Positions 1-7,824 of a DNA stretch of 11,857 nucleotides are shown here, piece by piece (the stretch's first letter is position 1; every line of letters begins with the position of its first letter). The notes under the pieces were generated by a model. The model was given only the letters and a program-made list of their open reading frames with translations, did no database searches and had not been told where the DNA came from. The translations under genes and the position numbers were made by a program. The stretch is taken from NCBI GenBank assembly GCA_001598975.1, contig BBXU01002162.1, positions 1-11,857 of the forward strand. Direction: 5' to 3'. This DNA is from Parachlorella kessleri (lineage: Eukaryota > Chlorophyta > Trebouxiophyceae > Chlorellales > Chlorellaceae).

Positions 1-479
1 ACAGGCGTGTGGTGGGGGTCTTGCGCGCCGGTGGGGGGGTGTAGGTGGCGGTGATGGGCTCTGTCTGTGTGATGGCCGGGCGTGCTCGCCGGTGCGGTAG
101 ACACACATGACACACACCAAGACACAATATGGACAATACATAAGCATGCACCCTGGCCCCATGTTCCTGGCCTGCCGCTCGATGGGGCAGCACAGGTACG
201 TCCCGCGTGGTGTTGCTGGATGTCAAGTGCAAGGTATTTTGCAAGGCAGGCAGGCATGTGCAATGCCCCAGCCCATGCCAACCTGCACTGCTGGGCTTGC
301 ACCCACTAGAGGGGGGCCAGGGCTGCATGCAGCAGTGCCCCTTGCATGCCCCCGGCAATGCACAGTGAGTGGGCCCACCACAACCGCCGACCAACAGCGA
401 AGAAACCTGGAACTAGCCAGCCACACCCGTTACGCTGCGGTGCGCCGAGTGCTGCGCCATGCTGCGCCACGCTGTGCAG
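1..479 (+). other. Probable intron upstream of the first recognised UBP1-like exon
   Basis: The acceptor CAG ends at 479 and RRM1 continues from 480 in phase 1, so this stretch should be mostly intron with the first coding exon further left. It is G-rich at the start and CA-rich around 100-130. No convincing exon ending in a YVG-type sequence was found. An open frame runs from 107 into the exon, but its residues before 480 do not resemble an RRM start. Donor-like GTACGT (about 198) and GTGAGT (about 366) occur, so a small upstream exon cannot be excluded. Confidence 0.45.
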
Positions 480-3400
480 GCAACTTGCACCCCTTCGTGA
501 CTGAGGAGGTGCTCCACGAGGTGTTTGCTGGCTGCGGCGGCATTGCGGAGCTCAAGGTACTCGCTCGCTGGTGGAGTTGGGGGCTATGGCCAGGTGGCGG
601 TACGCTGTTGGACTAGAAAGACTAGGCTGGACTGGTGGTATTGGGTGCATGGGGCCTAGGGAAAGGACGGAGGGTGTCTCCCTTGAGGAAGTCTCGCAAT
701 GGGTGACTCCACCTATGGGGTCTCCCCTGAGGGTGTCTCCCGAAGGTGGGGCGTAGTCTGCCTGAAAGGGGCGGGCCCTGTCGGCGCTTGTGTCGCTGCC
801 AGGTGGCGGTGGGGCGCAACGAGCGCTCCGCCTGCTGTGGGCTGTCAGTCGGTGCAGGGGGTTGGCCGTACCTTGCCTGACTGATAGCAGAGGCTGTGCA
901 CCCAGCATATTGCGGGACGCACCACTGACTGATAGCGCTTGGAATCTCCCAGTCTGGTCCACAGGTTGTAGCCTTGCTTGCTTGCTGCTATCCCCGGGTG
1001 GCAGGCCATGGGTTGATCTAGAGGATTGTCTCCGGGTGGCATATCACGGCACAGCTGGAGCGGCACTCCTGAGGTCTGCCAGCGCCGGGTGGCCCATTAG
1101 TCATGGACCTCTGACGGGCTTGCTGCCTGGTGTAGGTCATTCGCGACAAGAACTGCAACATCAGCGCCGGCTACGGCTTTGCAAAGTTTACAGGTGTGCA
1201 GCGCGTCGGGGGCCGGGTGCGCGGTTGCAGGCTCGCCTGGCCAGCCCATGCGCGCCCCATACTGGGACCCTGCTGTTCTCCATGCTTCTCGCACCCTTTT
1301 GTCAGGATTGGTACCGCGCCACGCCATTCAGCAGGTGTATGCATCTCTCTGCATGGGACAGTGTACAGCCTGTCCTCAGCAGCCCGCCACACACACCCTT
1401 CTTGGGACTGGCACGGCGCCCCCTGTCCCCCTCCAGAGCCCCCCACACCCCCGCACACACCCTACCCCTGAACCCTAATCAACCTGACCCTGTAGTTTGA
1501 AGTGCGGTGGCCCCCGCTGCAGATCACGACTCGGCCGCTGCTGCGCTGGCGCAAGTCAACAAGGTGGTCCTGTTTGGCCAGGAGGTGCGGGTGAACTGGG
1601 CGTTCCAGAAGGAGCTGAGGGTCGAGGCGGCCAGCCACGTCCACGTGTTTGTGGGGGATCTGGCATCCGATACCACCGACGCCATGCTGTACCAGGTAGG
1701 CCTGGCACACGGCTCCCGCCCTGTGTGGCCGCAGGTTCGAAAATATGCAGCTGCTTGCGGGTATGGCCTGGCCTTGCCTGCCGCTGGAGGCGTGGAGTGT
1801 AAGAGCGCACTCATGGTAGCAGTTTGGAAGAAAATGACTTCCAACTTGCTTTTCTGGGAGTTCAGATCGCCGCATGCCAATGCGGGATGCCGTGTGCATG
1901 AGCCGCCCCTCACCAGCCGTCCATGCCCCTCCCCGCCCCACCGTGCACCAGGCACAACAACAACCAACCGACGCATGAACCCACCATGTGGTTGATGTGC
2001 TGCCTTGGCTGCAGGCGTTTGAGAACCTGCCAGGCTGCAGTGATGCCCGCGTGATGTGGGACCATGGCACGGGGCGCAGCCGGGGCTACGGCTTTGTGTC
2101 TTTCAGGACGCGCGAGGAGGCGGAGGCGGCCATTCAGGTGTGGGGTGTGTGTGAATCGGTGGTGGTGGTGTGTGGGGTGTGTGTGAGGGGCACGGGGGGG
2201 CATTGCAGTCTTGCAGTTGCAGGACCTTCTTTCTCACATCATCTCGCCGGTGGTGGGCTGTCGCAGGGAACAGCGTGCGGATGCAGACCGGCCCGCAACT
2301 GGCCTGCGCTGTCAGCTGCATCCCCTCCAAGTGCAGGGCCATAGAGGCGGTAGGGGCCCGGAGCCCGTGCGTGCTTGCGTGTGTGTGTGTGTGTGTGTGT
2401 GTGTTTGTGCGCATGCATGAGTGCCAGGGAAGGGGGCCCCCCATCCTAGCTGCAGCATTCATGGCTCTCGGTCCAGAGCCTAGCCGGCTGTCACCTCTGT
2501 GTTATGTGCCTGCCTGCCTGCCTGCCTCTGCCGCGCGTGCTGCAGGCCATGCACGGTCACTTTGTGGGCGCCAAGCGGGTGCGCTGTGGCTGGGCGCAGC
2601 ACAAGACCGACAGCATCTCCCCCATGGATCCCCAGGTTGGTTTGTGGTTGTGGCTTGGTGCGCCCTCAGGGCGTGGTCCTTGGCGAAGGCGGGCCTGGCA
2701 GCTGAGGTGGCGCCGCTGCATGCTGGGGCCCTGCTGTGCTTGTCGGCTGGCAAGGCTTGGGGTGCTGAGAGCGGGGCAGGCTGCTGGCTTCGGGCTGGCT
2801 GCTTGGTCGGTCGAGGAAGTGAGGGAGTGGCCACTTGACTGTTGCCTTGGCCTGCTTGCAGCCGGAGAGAGCTTGGCAGCCAGCAGCACTTGTGGAAGCA
2901 GAGCATTGTCTGGGCAGGGGCAGGCTGTGCTGTGGGCTGAGACAAGCGGGAGGCACCATCCTGAGCCTGGGCGGTCGGTTATAAAACCGGTTATAAGCCC
3001 TCGTGGCGGTCATAGCTGGCAAAGCATGACATCCTGGCATGGACTGTGGGTGCTGCTCTTGCAGATACTGGACCGGGCTGACCCCACCAACACCAATGTC
3101 TATGTGGGCAATTTGGACTCGCGCCTGACAGGTAAATTGGGTAGCATACTAAGTAGTGCGGCCAAGTGGGCACTGGGGCGCCCATTTGCCCCACTGAGTT
3201 GCGTATGTTGGCGCAGCCCATCCACTGCCCTACTAGCACACAACCATCCTCAGACACAGGAGTCGCCATGGGGCTTGGGATTGAGTTGTCCATGTACAGG
3301 GGTACGTTTGTTTTGCTTTCCTTTAGCAAAAGACGCTCTTTGTTAGGAGGTGCCCGGCGCACACCAGCTGTTCCTCGCTTGACGCCCACCGGTCGCCCAG

Positions 3401-5154
3401 CACCGACACCTACCCCGCTGTGCTGCGCTGCGCTGTGCAGAGGCCAATGTGAAGCGGCACTTCAGCGCCTTTGGGCCGGTAGCGGAGGTGAAGCTGCACC
3501 GCAAGGGGGCGTACGGATTTGTGCGGTACGAGAACCATGAGGACGCGGTACGGGCCATGGTGTGCATGAACGGCCAGGTGAGGAGGGCGGGGCGGGGGAG
3601 AGGAGGGGCGCAGGCCGGGACCTGGGGAAGGGAAGGCAACCGGGAAAGGTGACTGAAGAAGGGGTGGGTAGGCGGCCTAGCTCTGGCTGCCTGTGGTGTC
3701 CCTCCCATCTCTGACAGTCAGTTCTGGGAGTGCAGAGTGTGTGGCCGGGTGGGCAGCAGGGATGGGTCAGCACCCCTCCATGGGGGCCTGGTGGTAGGAG
3801 GGTGGGAGAGGTTGATGATACCCGCTGCTACGTGCGTCAGTGCTTCTCAGCTGCCCTGCACTGTCTGTCTGCATTTCCTTTGCCTGGCCCGTGGGAGTTG
3901 GAGATCTCCCACTACCCCCGCTGCTGGTGCTGTGACCAGCTCCCTCGCTTGCCACACAGCCCAATCACCCACCCGCCCTGCCGCCCTGTCACGCTGGGCT
4001 CATGCCAGGCTCCCTTGCTGCAAAACTCTCGCCGTGCGCTCTGCAGCCGCCTCCTCCAACATTGGATGCACGGGGCCCGACCCAGCCCGACCCCCTGCTG
4101 TGCTGTGCCGTGCCCTGCTGCGCCGTGCAGGTCATGAACGGCAAGCAGCTCAAGTGCTCCTGGGGGCGCCACCCCAATACGCCGCCCCAGGGGGTGCAGA
4201 CGTCCCTCATGGCGCTCGCCGCGGCCAGCATGGGCGCGAAGCTGGTGGCACAGCCCAGCGGCGCGCTGAGCCCCACGCTGGGCCCTGCTGCGCTGGGCTC
4301 CCCGCAGGCCCTCCACATGGGCATGCACCTGGGCATGCCCATGGCCGGGGCAGCCGCCCAGCCCCTCATACAGGGCCCCCAGGTGAGGGCAGTAGCGTGT
4401 GATAGGGGGAGTCTGTGTAGGTGTAGATGGGCTGTCTGGCGTGGTGCCTGGGCATACTGGGGTTGTCAGATAGGGGGGTGTCCGCTGAGGTGCGCTGGGT
4501 GGGGGCCGCTGGCTTGGGCAGGAGTGATTTCAAGCCCATCGGGCTTGTCTGACATGATGCTCTGGGGAGATTAGGTGGATGGCTAGGCTCCCATGAAATG
4601 CGGGGAGTGTCTCCTTGCGAGTACTGCGTGGTGGGCAGCGCCTCTGGGCACCCTGACGCTGGCTTTGCAGGAAGGTAAGCCTGGAGCCTGCTTGCTCCCC
4701 CTGCCAGCAAGCCGTTCCCGGCAACCTCCCTGCTGCGCTTGCTGGCCCCTGCTGCGCTTGCTGGCTGCAAAGGGTCTCTGCCAACATGTACTCCACCTGC
4801 TGCAGGCTGGCGGGCCGATGAGCATGGTGGCGACCCTGGGGGCCGCTGAACCCGTCGGGGAACCTGGATATTCATTCGTACTGGACCCCATGCTTCTCAC
4901 CTGGTGCAGGCTGTCGGACCGGTGAGCATGGTGGCGACCCTGGGGCTGCTGAACCCGAAGGGGGATTTGCAAGTTTTATTCATAATGGACCCCATGCTTC
5001 TCACCTGGTGCAGGCTGGCGGGCCGGTGAGCATGGTGGCAACCGCGGGTTTGCTGACGGCGGAAGGGGATCTACCAAATGCGCTGCACCCGCTACCCATG
5101 GACCCATCCCTCTTCTACGGGGGCATGTTCTACGGCGGCCAGCAGCTGCGGTGA
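480..5154 (+). CDS. UBP1: UBP1/TIA-1-like protein with three RRMs, 5' partial, nine exons
   Basis: Exons as read: 480-556, 1136-1193, 1523-1695, 2015-2137, 2546-2635, 3065-3131, 3441-3577, 4131-4382, 5014-5154, with TGA at 5152-5154. All joins keep phase and give 372 residues, counting a split first Gly. RRM1 (about 1-73) begins at [10 protein letters not shown], has RNP1 AGYGFAKF (37-44) and ends VRVNWAF. RRM2 (about 85-162) has RNP2 VFVGDL (87-92), then CSDARVMWD and RNP1 RGYGFVSF (126-133). RRM3 (about 185-255) has VYVGNL (186-191), RNP1 KGAYGFVRY (218-226) and [29 protein letters not shown] and CSWG point to plant oligouridylate-binding UBP1 rather than RBP45/47. Known members bind U-rich RNA, help splicing and mRNA stability, and enter stress granules. 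The tail is rich in Ala, Met, Gly and Gln and ends [13 protein letters not shown]. The split Gly at 480 needs an upstream exon ending in G, so the N-terminus and start are missing. The family is near certain; the last exon join is less so because of a triplicated acceptor. Confidence 0.85.
672..746 (+). repeat. Degenerate minisatellite, unit about 15-17 bases
   Basis: About five imperfect copies built on GGGTGTCTCCC plus a short variable tail lie in tandem inside the intron 557-1135. The same intron holds three copies of CCGGGTGGC (994, 1032, 1085) and two of CCAGGTGGCGGT (near 590 and 800). These look like ordinary intron repeats; no function can be seen. Confidence 0.5.
2379..2404 (+). repeat. 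(GT)13 microsatellite
   Basis: An uninterrupted run of 13 GT dinucleotides lies in the intron 2138-2545 of the UBP1-like gene. Such runs vary in length between individuals and can influence splicing of neighbouring exons. Confidence 0.95.
2507..2526 (+). repeat. (TGCC)5 tetranucleotide repeat
   Basis: Five perfect copies of TGCC stand 19 bases before the acceptor CAG that ends at 2545. They make up part of the pyrimidine-rich tract of the intron 2138-2545. Confidence 0.9.
2636..3064 (+). other. Intron between RRM2 and RRM3: in-frame, stop-free, weak donor
   Basis: This 429-base intron is a multiple of three, sits at a phase-0 boundary and has no stop in the gene's frame. If retained it would add 143 residues between RRM2 and RRM3 and keep the rest of the protein. 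The donor is GTTGGT, poorer than the GTRAGT-like donors elsewhere; the acceptor CTCTTGCAG is good. Close to its 3' end, at 2976-2989, is the small inverted repeat CGGTT-ATAA-AACCG, followed by a second GGTTATA. Confidence 0.6.
4806..5126 (+). repeat. Three tandem copies of a 104-base block spanning the last acceptor and exon
   Basis: Copies start at 4806, 4910 and 5014, exactly 104 bases apart. Each begins GCTGKCGGRCCGRTGAGCATG directly after a TGCAG acceptor. Copies 2 and 3 are both preceded by CCCATGCTTCTCACCTGGTG; copy 1 has a diverged version of it. Copy 3 is the start of the terminal exon. Its ATGGACCCATCCCTCTTCTA (MDPSLFY) is the counterpart of the spacer between copies (LDPMLLTW and MDPMLLTW), so the unit came from exon sequence; the equivalent in copy 3 is about 9 bases longer. 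Because 104 is not a multiple of three, the copies cannot be read through in one frame. Confidence 0.85.
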
Positions 5155-5621
5155 ACGCAAGGTATCTAGGGGGGGTATGTGATGCAGGTAGCCGCTGTCA
5201 CTACTCGGGGTGGCAGGGTGTGCCTGCCAGCCGAGCCCGCTGGCTGCTGGAATCCCGCCTTCCTGCACCCAGGTTGCAATGCACCCAGCTGGCTGCCTTG
5301 GGCAGGTTGGCTGCACCAGTCGGGGGTGGGAGCGACCGTGCCTGGGCCGCGGCCTGCCCCCTGCCCCTTTGTTTTCTCCCAAGCGTCCTCTTTGCTCCTA
5401 CGGGTCTCCCGCCTTCCAGCCACAAGCTCTGGTTTTCCGCCGCCTTTTCTTGGGTGCCGCGTCGCCCTCTTCCTTACCGGTGGCCTGCCCCCCGGATCTC
5501 CCATGGGGGGGGCCGCTCCAGGCTTGCCCTGCGTGCCCCACCCCCTACCGCCACAGGGAGATCCTTGGCTAGCTGCTTGTTACCTCTCCGCCCTTGGGTG
5601 TCCCCTGTATCCTACACGTAA

Positions 5622-5673
5622 CCTACCCTACTACCCTAAGTAAGCTTTCGAGGGTACTACTGGTTGGGGTAGG
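5622..5673. repeat. Inverted repeat, possible hairpin
   Basis: CCTACCC (5622-5628) and TACCCT (5632-5637) are complementary to AGGGTA (5651-5656) and GGGTAGG (5667-5673). This gives an inner 6-bp stem with a 13-base loop and an outer 7-bp stem across an uneven internal loop. It lies where the region changes from GC-rich to more AT-rich, in the likely 3' UTR. Confidence 0.5.
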
Positions 5674-5724
5674 CAGTACCACAGATTGCCCCTATTCTCG
5701 GGTCGGAGCGGTTCTTAGCTAAAC

Positions 5725-6507
5725 TTATGCTGGTGACTGCTTGCACCCGCCCCCAGGATGCCCTGTGGTGCATCCCCTGTAGTAGTTGGTTTTCTTTGTT
5801 CTGGTACTACGCCTTCCCCCAGAGAGGTGCTGCTTTGGTGCGCCGCAATTTGAGGCAAGGCCGGGATACAGCGGGCAGATTTGGTGGCGCAGGCTGACTG
5901 GTACACCTCGCAACCAAGTTTTCTGCCACCGTGGCAGTGGTGCTTCCTCTCGCCCTTTTCCTGTGGTAGTTCCCTTCTTTGATTCTTGAACGCTGCTGCT
6001 TCTTCGGACATTTCTCCCTTTCCCCTGCCTTATGGTTTCAGTGCAAGGCCTTCCCCAACCTCCCCGCCGAACCAATCCTGGAAAACTAGCATCCCGTCGC
6101 GCATTGTTGGATTTAAACCGTGTCAGCGGTGAAAGGATTGCGATCCACCAAGATGGTTCTTGAGTGCTGGCAATCAATGTTGTACTTGCTGCCAATGCAT
6201 CCCTGCTGCCGACAGCAAAGGCTGTTTGGAGTGTTGATGGACCTTCTCCTCGGTGCAAATGAACTCTTATGATCGGCCGCTTGGCTGACTCATGGTTTGT
6301 AACCCCTAGTCTTTCATGCCCCCTGCACTGCACATTGTGTGGCCTCATGCTCGCCTCTGCCCTTGGCTCCCGGGTTTCTTGCGTAAAGCTGAAGCCATCT
6401 CGTTTGGTTCGCCGTAGAATTTGGTTTGATGCCTGTACTGGCCGCGCAGCTGGAGGGCTGGGCTGTTTTCGTTTGCTGGGTGATTTTGTCGGGCCCCCAT
6501 TCGACAT
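5725..6507 (-). CDS. Unexplained 260-codon open reading frame, function unknown
   Basis: A single uninterrupted frame of 260 codons with an ATG. The predicted protein is basic and rich in Arg, Lys, Ser, Thr, Gly and Pro; it starts MSNGGPTKSPSKRKQ and includes SKKGTTTGKGREEAPLPR. No domain, signal peptide or membrane segment is recognised. It lies opposite the probable 3' UTR of the UBP1-like gene. A frame this long is unusual in a stretch of moderate GC, which argues mildly for coding. Against it are the lack of any family likeness, the disordered low-complexity composition and the absence of any visible gene structure. It could be a lineage-specific gene, an exon of an antisense transcript, or chance. 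Confidence 0.2.
   Translation of the reverse strand: MSNGGPTKSPSKRKQPSPPAARPVQASNQILRRTKRDGFSFTQETREPRAEASMRPHNVQCRGHERLGVTNHESAKRPIIRVHLHRGEGPSTLQTAFAVGSRDALAASTTLIASTQEPSWWIAILSPLTRFKSNNARRDASFPGLVRRGGWGRPCTETIRQGKGRNVRRSSSVQESKKGTTTGKGREEAPLPRWQKTWLRGVPVSLRHQICPLYPGLASNCGAPKQHLSGGRRSTRTKKTNYYRGCTTGHPGGGCKQSPA
6298..6302 (+). terminator. TGTAA polyadenylation motif
   Basis: TGTAA is the common poly(A) signal of green algae. This is the first plus-strand copy after the UBP1-like stop codon, 1144 bases downstream. Further copies at 6711-6715, 7067-7071 and 7322-7326 are alternatives, so the site actually used is uncertain. Confidence 0.35.
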
Positions 6508-6575
6508 CTGCTCCTCTCGGTTATCAGTTCTCTCTCATTCACCTTCTCTCCGTTTGCGTGAATGTCAGTCCGTCT

Positions 6576-6598
6576 GTCAGTCAATCAGTCAGTCAGTG
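6576..6598 (+). repeat. Short (CAGT)n tract
   Basis: The tract GTCAGTCAATCAGTCAGTCA and the bases just after it form an imperfect tetranucleotide repeat in the AT-richer intergenic stretch. No function is apparent. Confidence 0.7.
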
Positions 6599-6710
6599 CC
6601 CCACCCCTCGGGTGTCTAGGGGCCCTCTGTGTACTTGGTAGTCTAGTTTTCTTGTTTGTTTGCCATTTGTTTGCCCCTTGGCTCTTGCTCTTGCCGGCAA
6701 TCTCTTTTGC

Positions 6711-6715
6711 TGTAA
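6711..6715 (+). terminator. Alternative TGTAA polyadenylation motif
   Basis: Second plus-strand TGTAA after the UBP1-like gene, preceded by a T-rich tract at about 6646-6710. If used, the 3' UTR would be about 1.56 kb. Confidence 0.3.
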
Positions 6716-7347
6716 GACTGTCTGCCGTGTGGACTGCTACTATGTTGCTGAGCCCGGTTGGGTAGAGCGTGTGCGCGACTGCTTGGTGTGTGCATGTGCG
6801 TGACAGAGTGCCGGTACTGCTTGGTTGCACCCCCTGCAGCTGCTCTGTGACATCCCAGCGTTGGTTAGCCTTTGATTCCCCCTTCCCATGTGCGCTATGG
6901 TGCGTAACAGCCCAGCTGGAGCGTTGTGTGCAAGTGACCCGCTGTACGGTTGCCATGCTTGAGTAAGATTTGGGGGCGCTGGCATGAGTTGGTAGTACCT
7001 CTGCTGTCCACCTCTGTACCCGCATGAACACAGATGAGTTAGTGGGCTTCTTTCATTGATGTTGCGTGTAAGACCCTAGCTTCCTGCGTGTCTGGTTTCC
7101 ATTCCTGCGCCCCCTTGCCAGGATATCTCGTGGTGACCTGGGTGTTGTCATTTGGCCTAGGCAGGGTGGGTACCTATGGCGAGGCAGGCATTGTACAGGG
7201 AGGTGACCCCTGGAATTCCTTTGTCGGTGTGCTTTAAGAGCCTTCTCGCTCTCAACAGACACAGCAACGTGTGGTGTATATGGTAGGCATAGTCTTGGCC
7301 AAGTCGTTGCAAGTAGCGTGTTGTAATATCCAATGAGCACTGCCACG

Positions 7348-7352
7348 TTACA
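7348..7352 (-). terminator. TGTAA polyadenylation motif of the CRM gene
   Basis: TTACA on the plus strand reads TGTAA on the minus strand. It is the first such motif after the CRM-gene stop at 7825-7827, giving a 3' UTR of about 475 bases, a reasonable length for a green alga. No competing copy lies between it and the stop. Confidence 0.5.
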
Positions 7353-7824
7353 GTGCAAGACAGGACATGGCGCCATTAAGCACTTTGTGTGCTGCCATGG
7401 AAGTACCAGAGGCTGCCATGGCCACTACCAGAACACTGCAAAGCAATAATGCAATCAGCTAAATTCAAACTCAGCCATGACTCAGGAGCACTCCTGCATC
7501 TAGCCCTGCCAGTACAGCTCGCCTCTCACTCTCTGTTGCACTACCTGCCATCCTTACTAGAACATGCATCCAGCCCTAACAGTCCACTTGGCTCCTAACT
7601 CCTCTCTGTTCACATTGCCCTGCCACCTTCACCAAATGCTTCCTGGCCCTTCAGCTCGCACACTACACCCACACCTCGACACCCGCTTCCCCAGGTTTGC
7701 AGCAAGTCCGTGGCCTACAGGGGCGCCACCCATGGCTCGTATGATGTCCCATCAGCAGGCCCTCCTGGCTTCCAGGCACCCAACCTCACGAGGCCATCGA
7801 AGTCCGCCGCGCAACGCTCCACAC
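7353..7824 (-). other. Probable 3' UTR of the CRM-domain gene
   Basis: This stretch lies between the CRM stop codon and the first minus-strand TGTAA. Open frames on either strand are short and show no family likeness. It contains a 21-base imperfect tandem duplication. Confidence 0.45.
7391..7432 (+). repeat. 21-base imperfect tandem duplication
   Basis: GCTGCCATGGAAGTACCAGA is followed 21 bases later by GCTGCCATGGCCACTACCAG. It lies in the probable 3' UTR of the minus-strand CRM gene. No role is evident. Confidence 0.75.

Larger units (their letters stand above)
5155..6320 (+). other. Probable 3' UTR of the UBP1-like gene
   Basis: No exon continuing either neighbour was found after the stop at 5154. 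The first half is GC-rich; from about 5640 the DNA becomes clearly richer in A and T. The first TGTAA motif, the usual green-algal polyadenylation signal, is at 6298-6302, which would give a 3' UTR of about 1.15 kb. The end is inferred from this motif alone. A minus-strand ORF overlaps it and is listed separately. Confidence 0.4.

Noticed and set aside
1731..1743. A GGTTCGAAA motif resembling a tRNA T-arm
   Set aside because: No matching acceptor, D or anticodon arms were found around it; it lies in an intron.
1462..2070. A 202-codon minus-strand ORF across UBP1-like exons
   Set aside because: It is antisense to a well-supported RRM exon and its protein has no recognisable features.
2504..3346. 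A 280-codon plus-strand ORF as an independent gene
   Set aside because: It is the RRM2-end exon, an open intron and the RRM3-start exon read together; only the exon parts resemble a protein family.
4671..4674. A four-base exon GAAG between TTTGCAG and GTAAGC in the last UBP1-like intron
   Set aside because: Both splice motifs look good, but including four bases shifts the frame and destroys the FYGG-rich C-terminus.
5621..5642. CCCTA-containing stretch as an interstitial telomere repeat
   Set aside because: Only one or two imperfect units are present and the spacing does not match algal or plant telomere repeats; the hairpin explains it better.
5179..5643. Several overlapping plus-strand ORFs after the UBP1-like stop
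   Set aside because: They are Pro/Leu/Cys-rich, overlap in all frames and have no family likeness; they are expected in GC-rich DNA.
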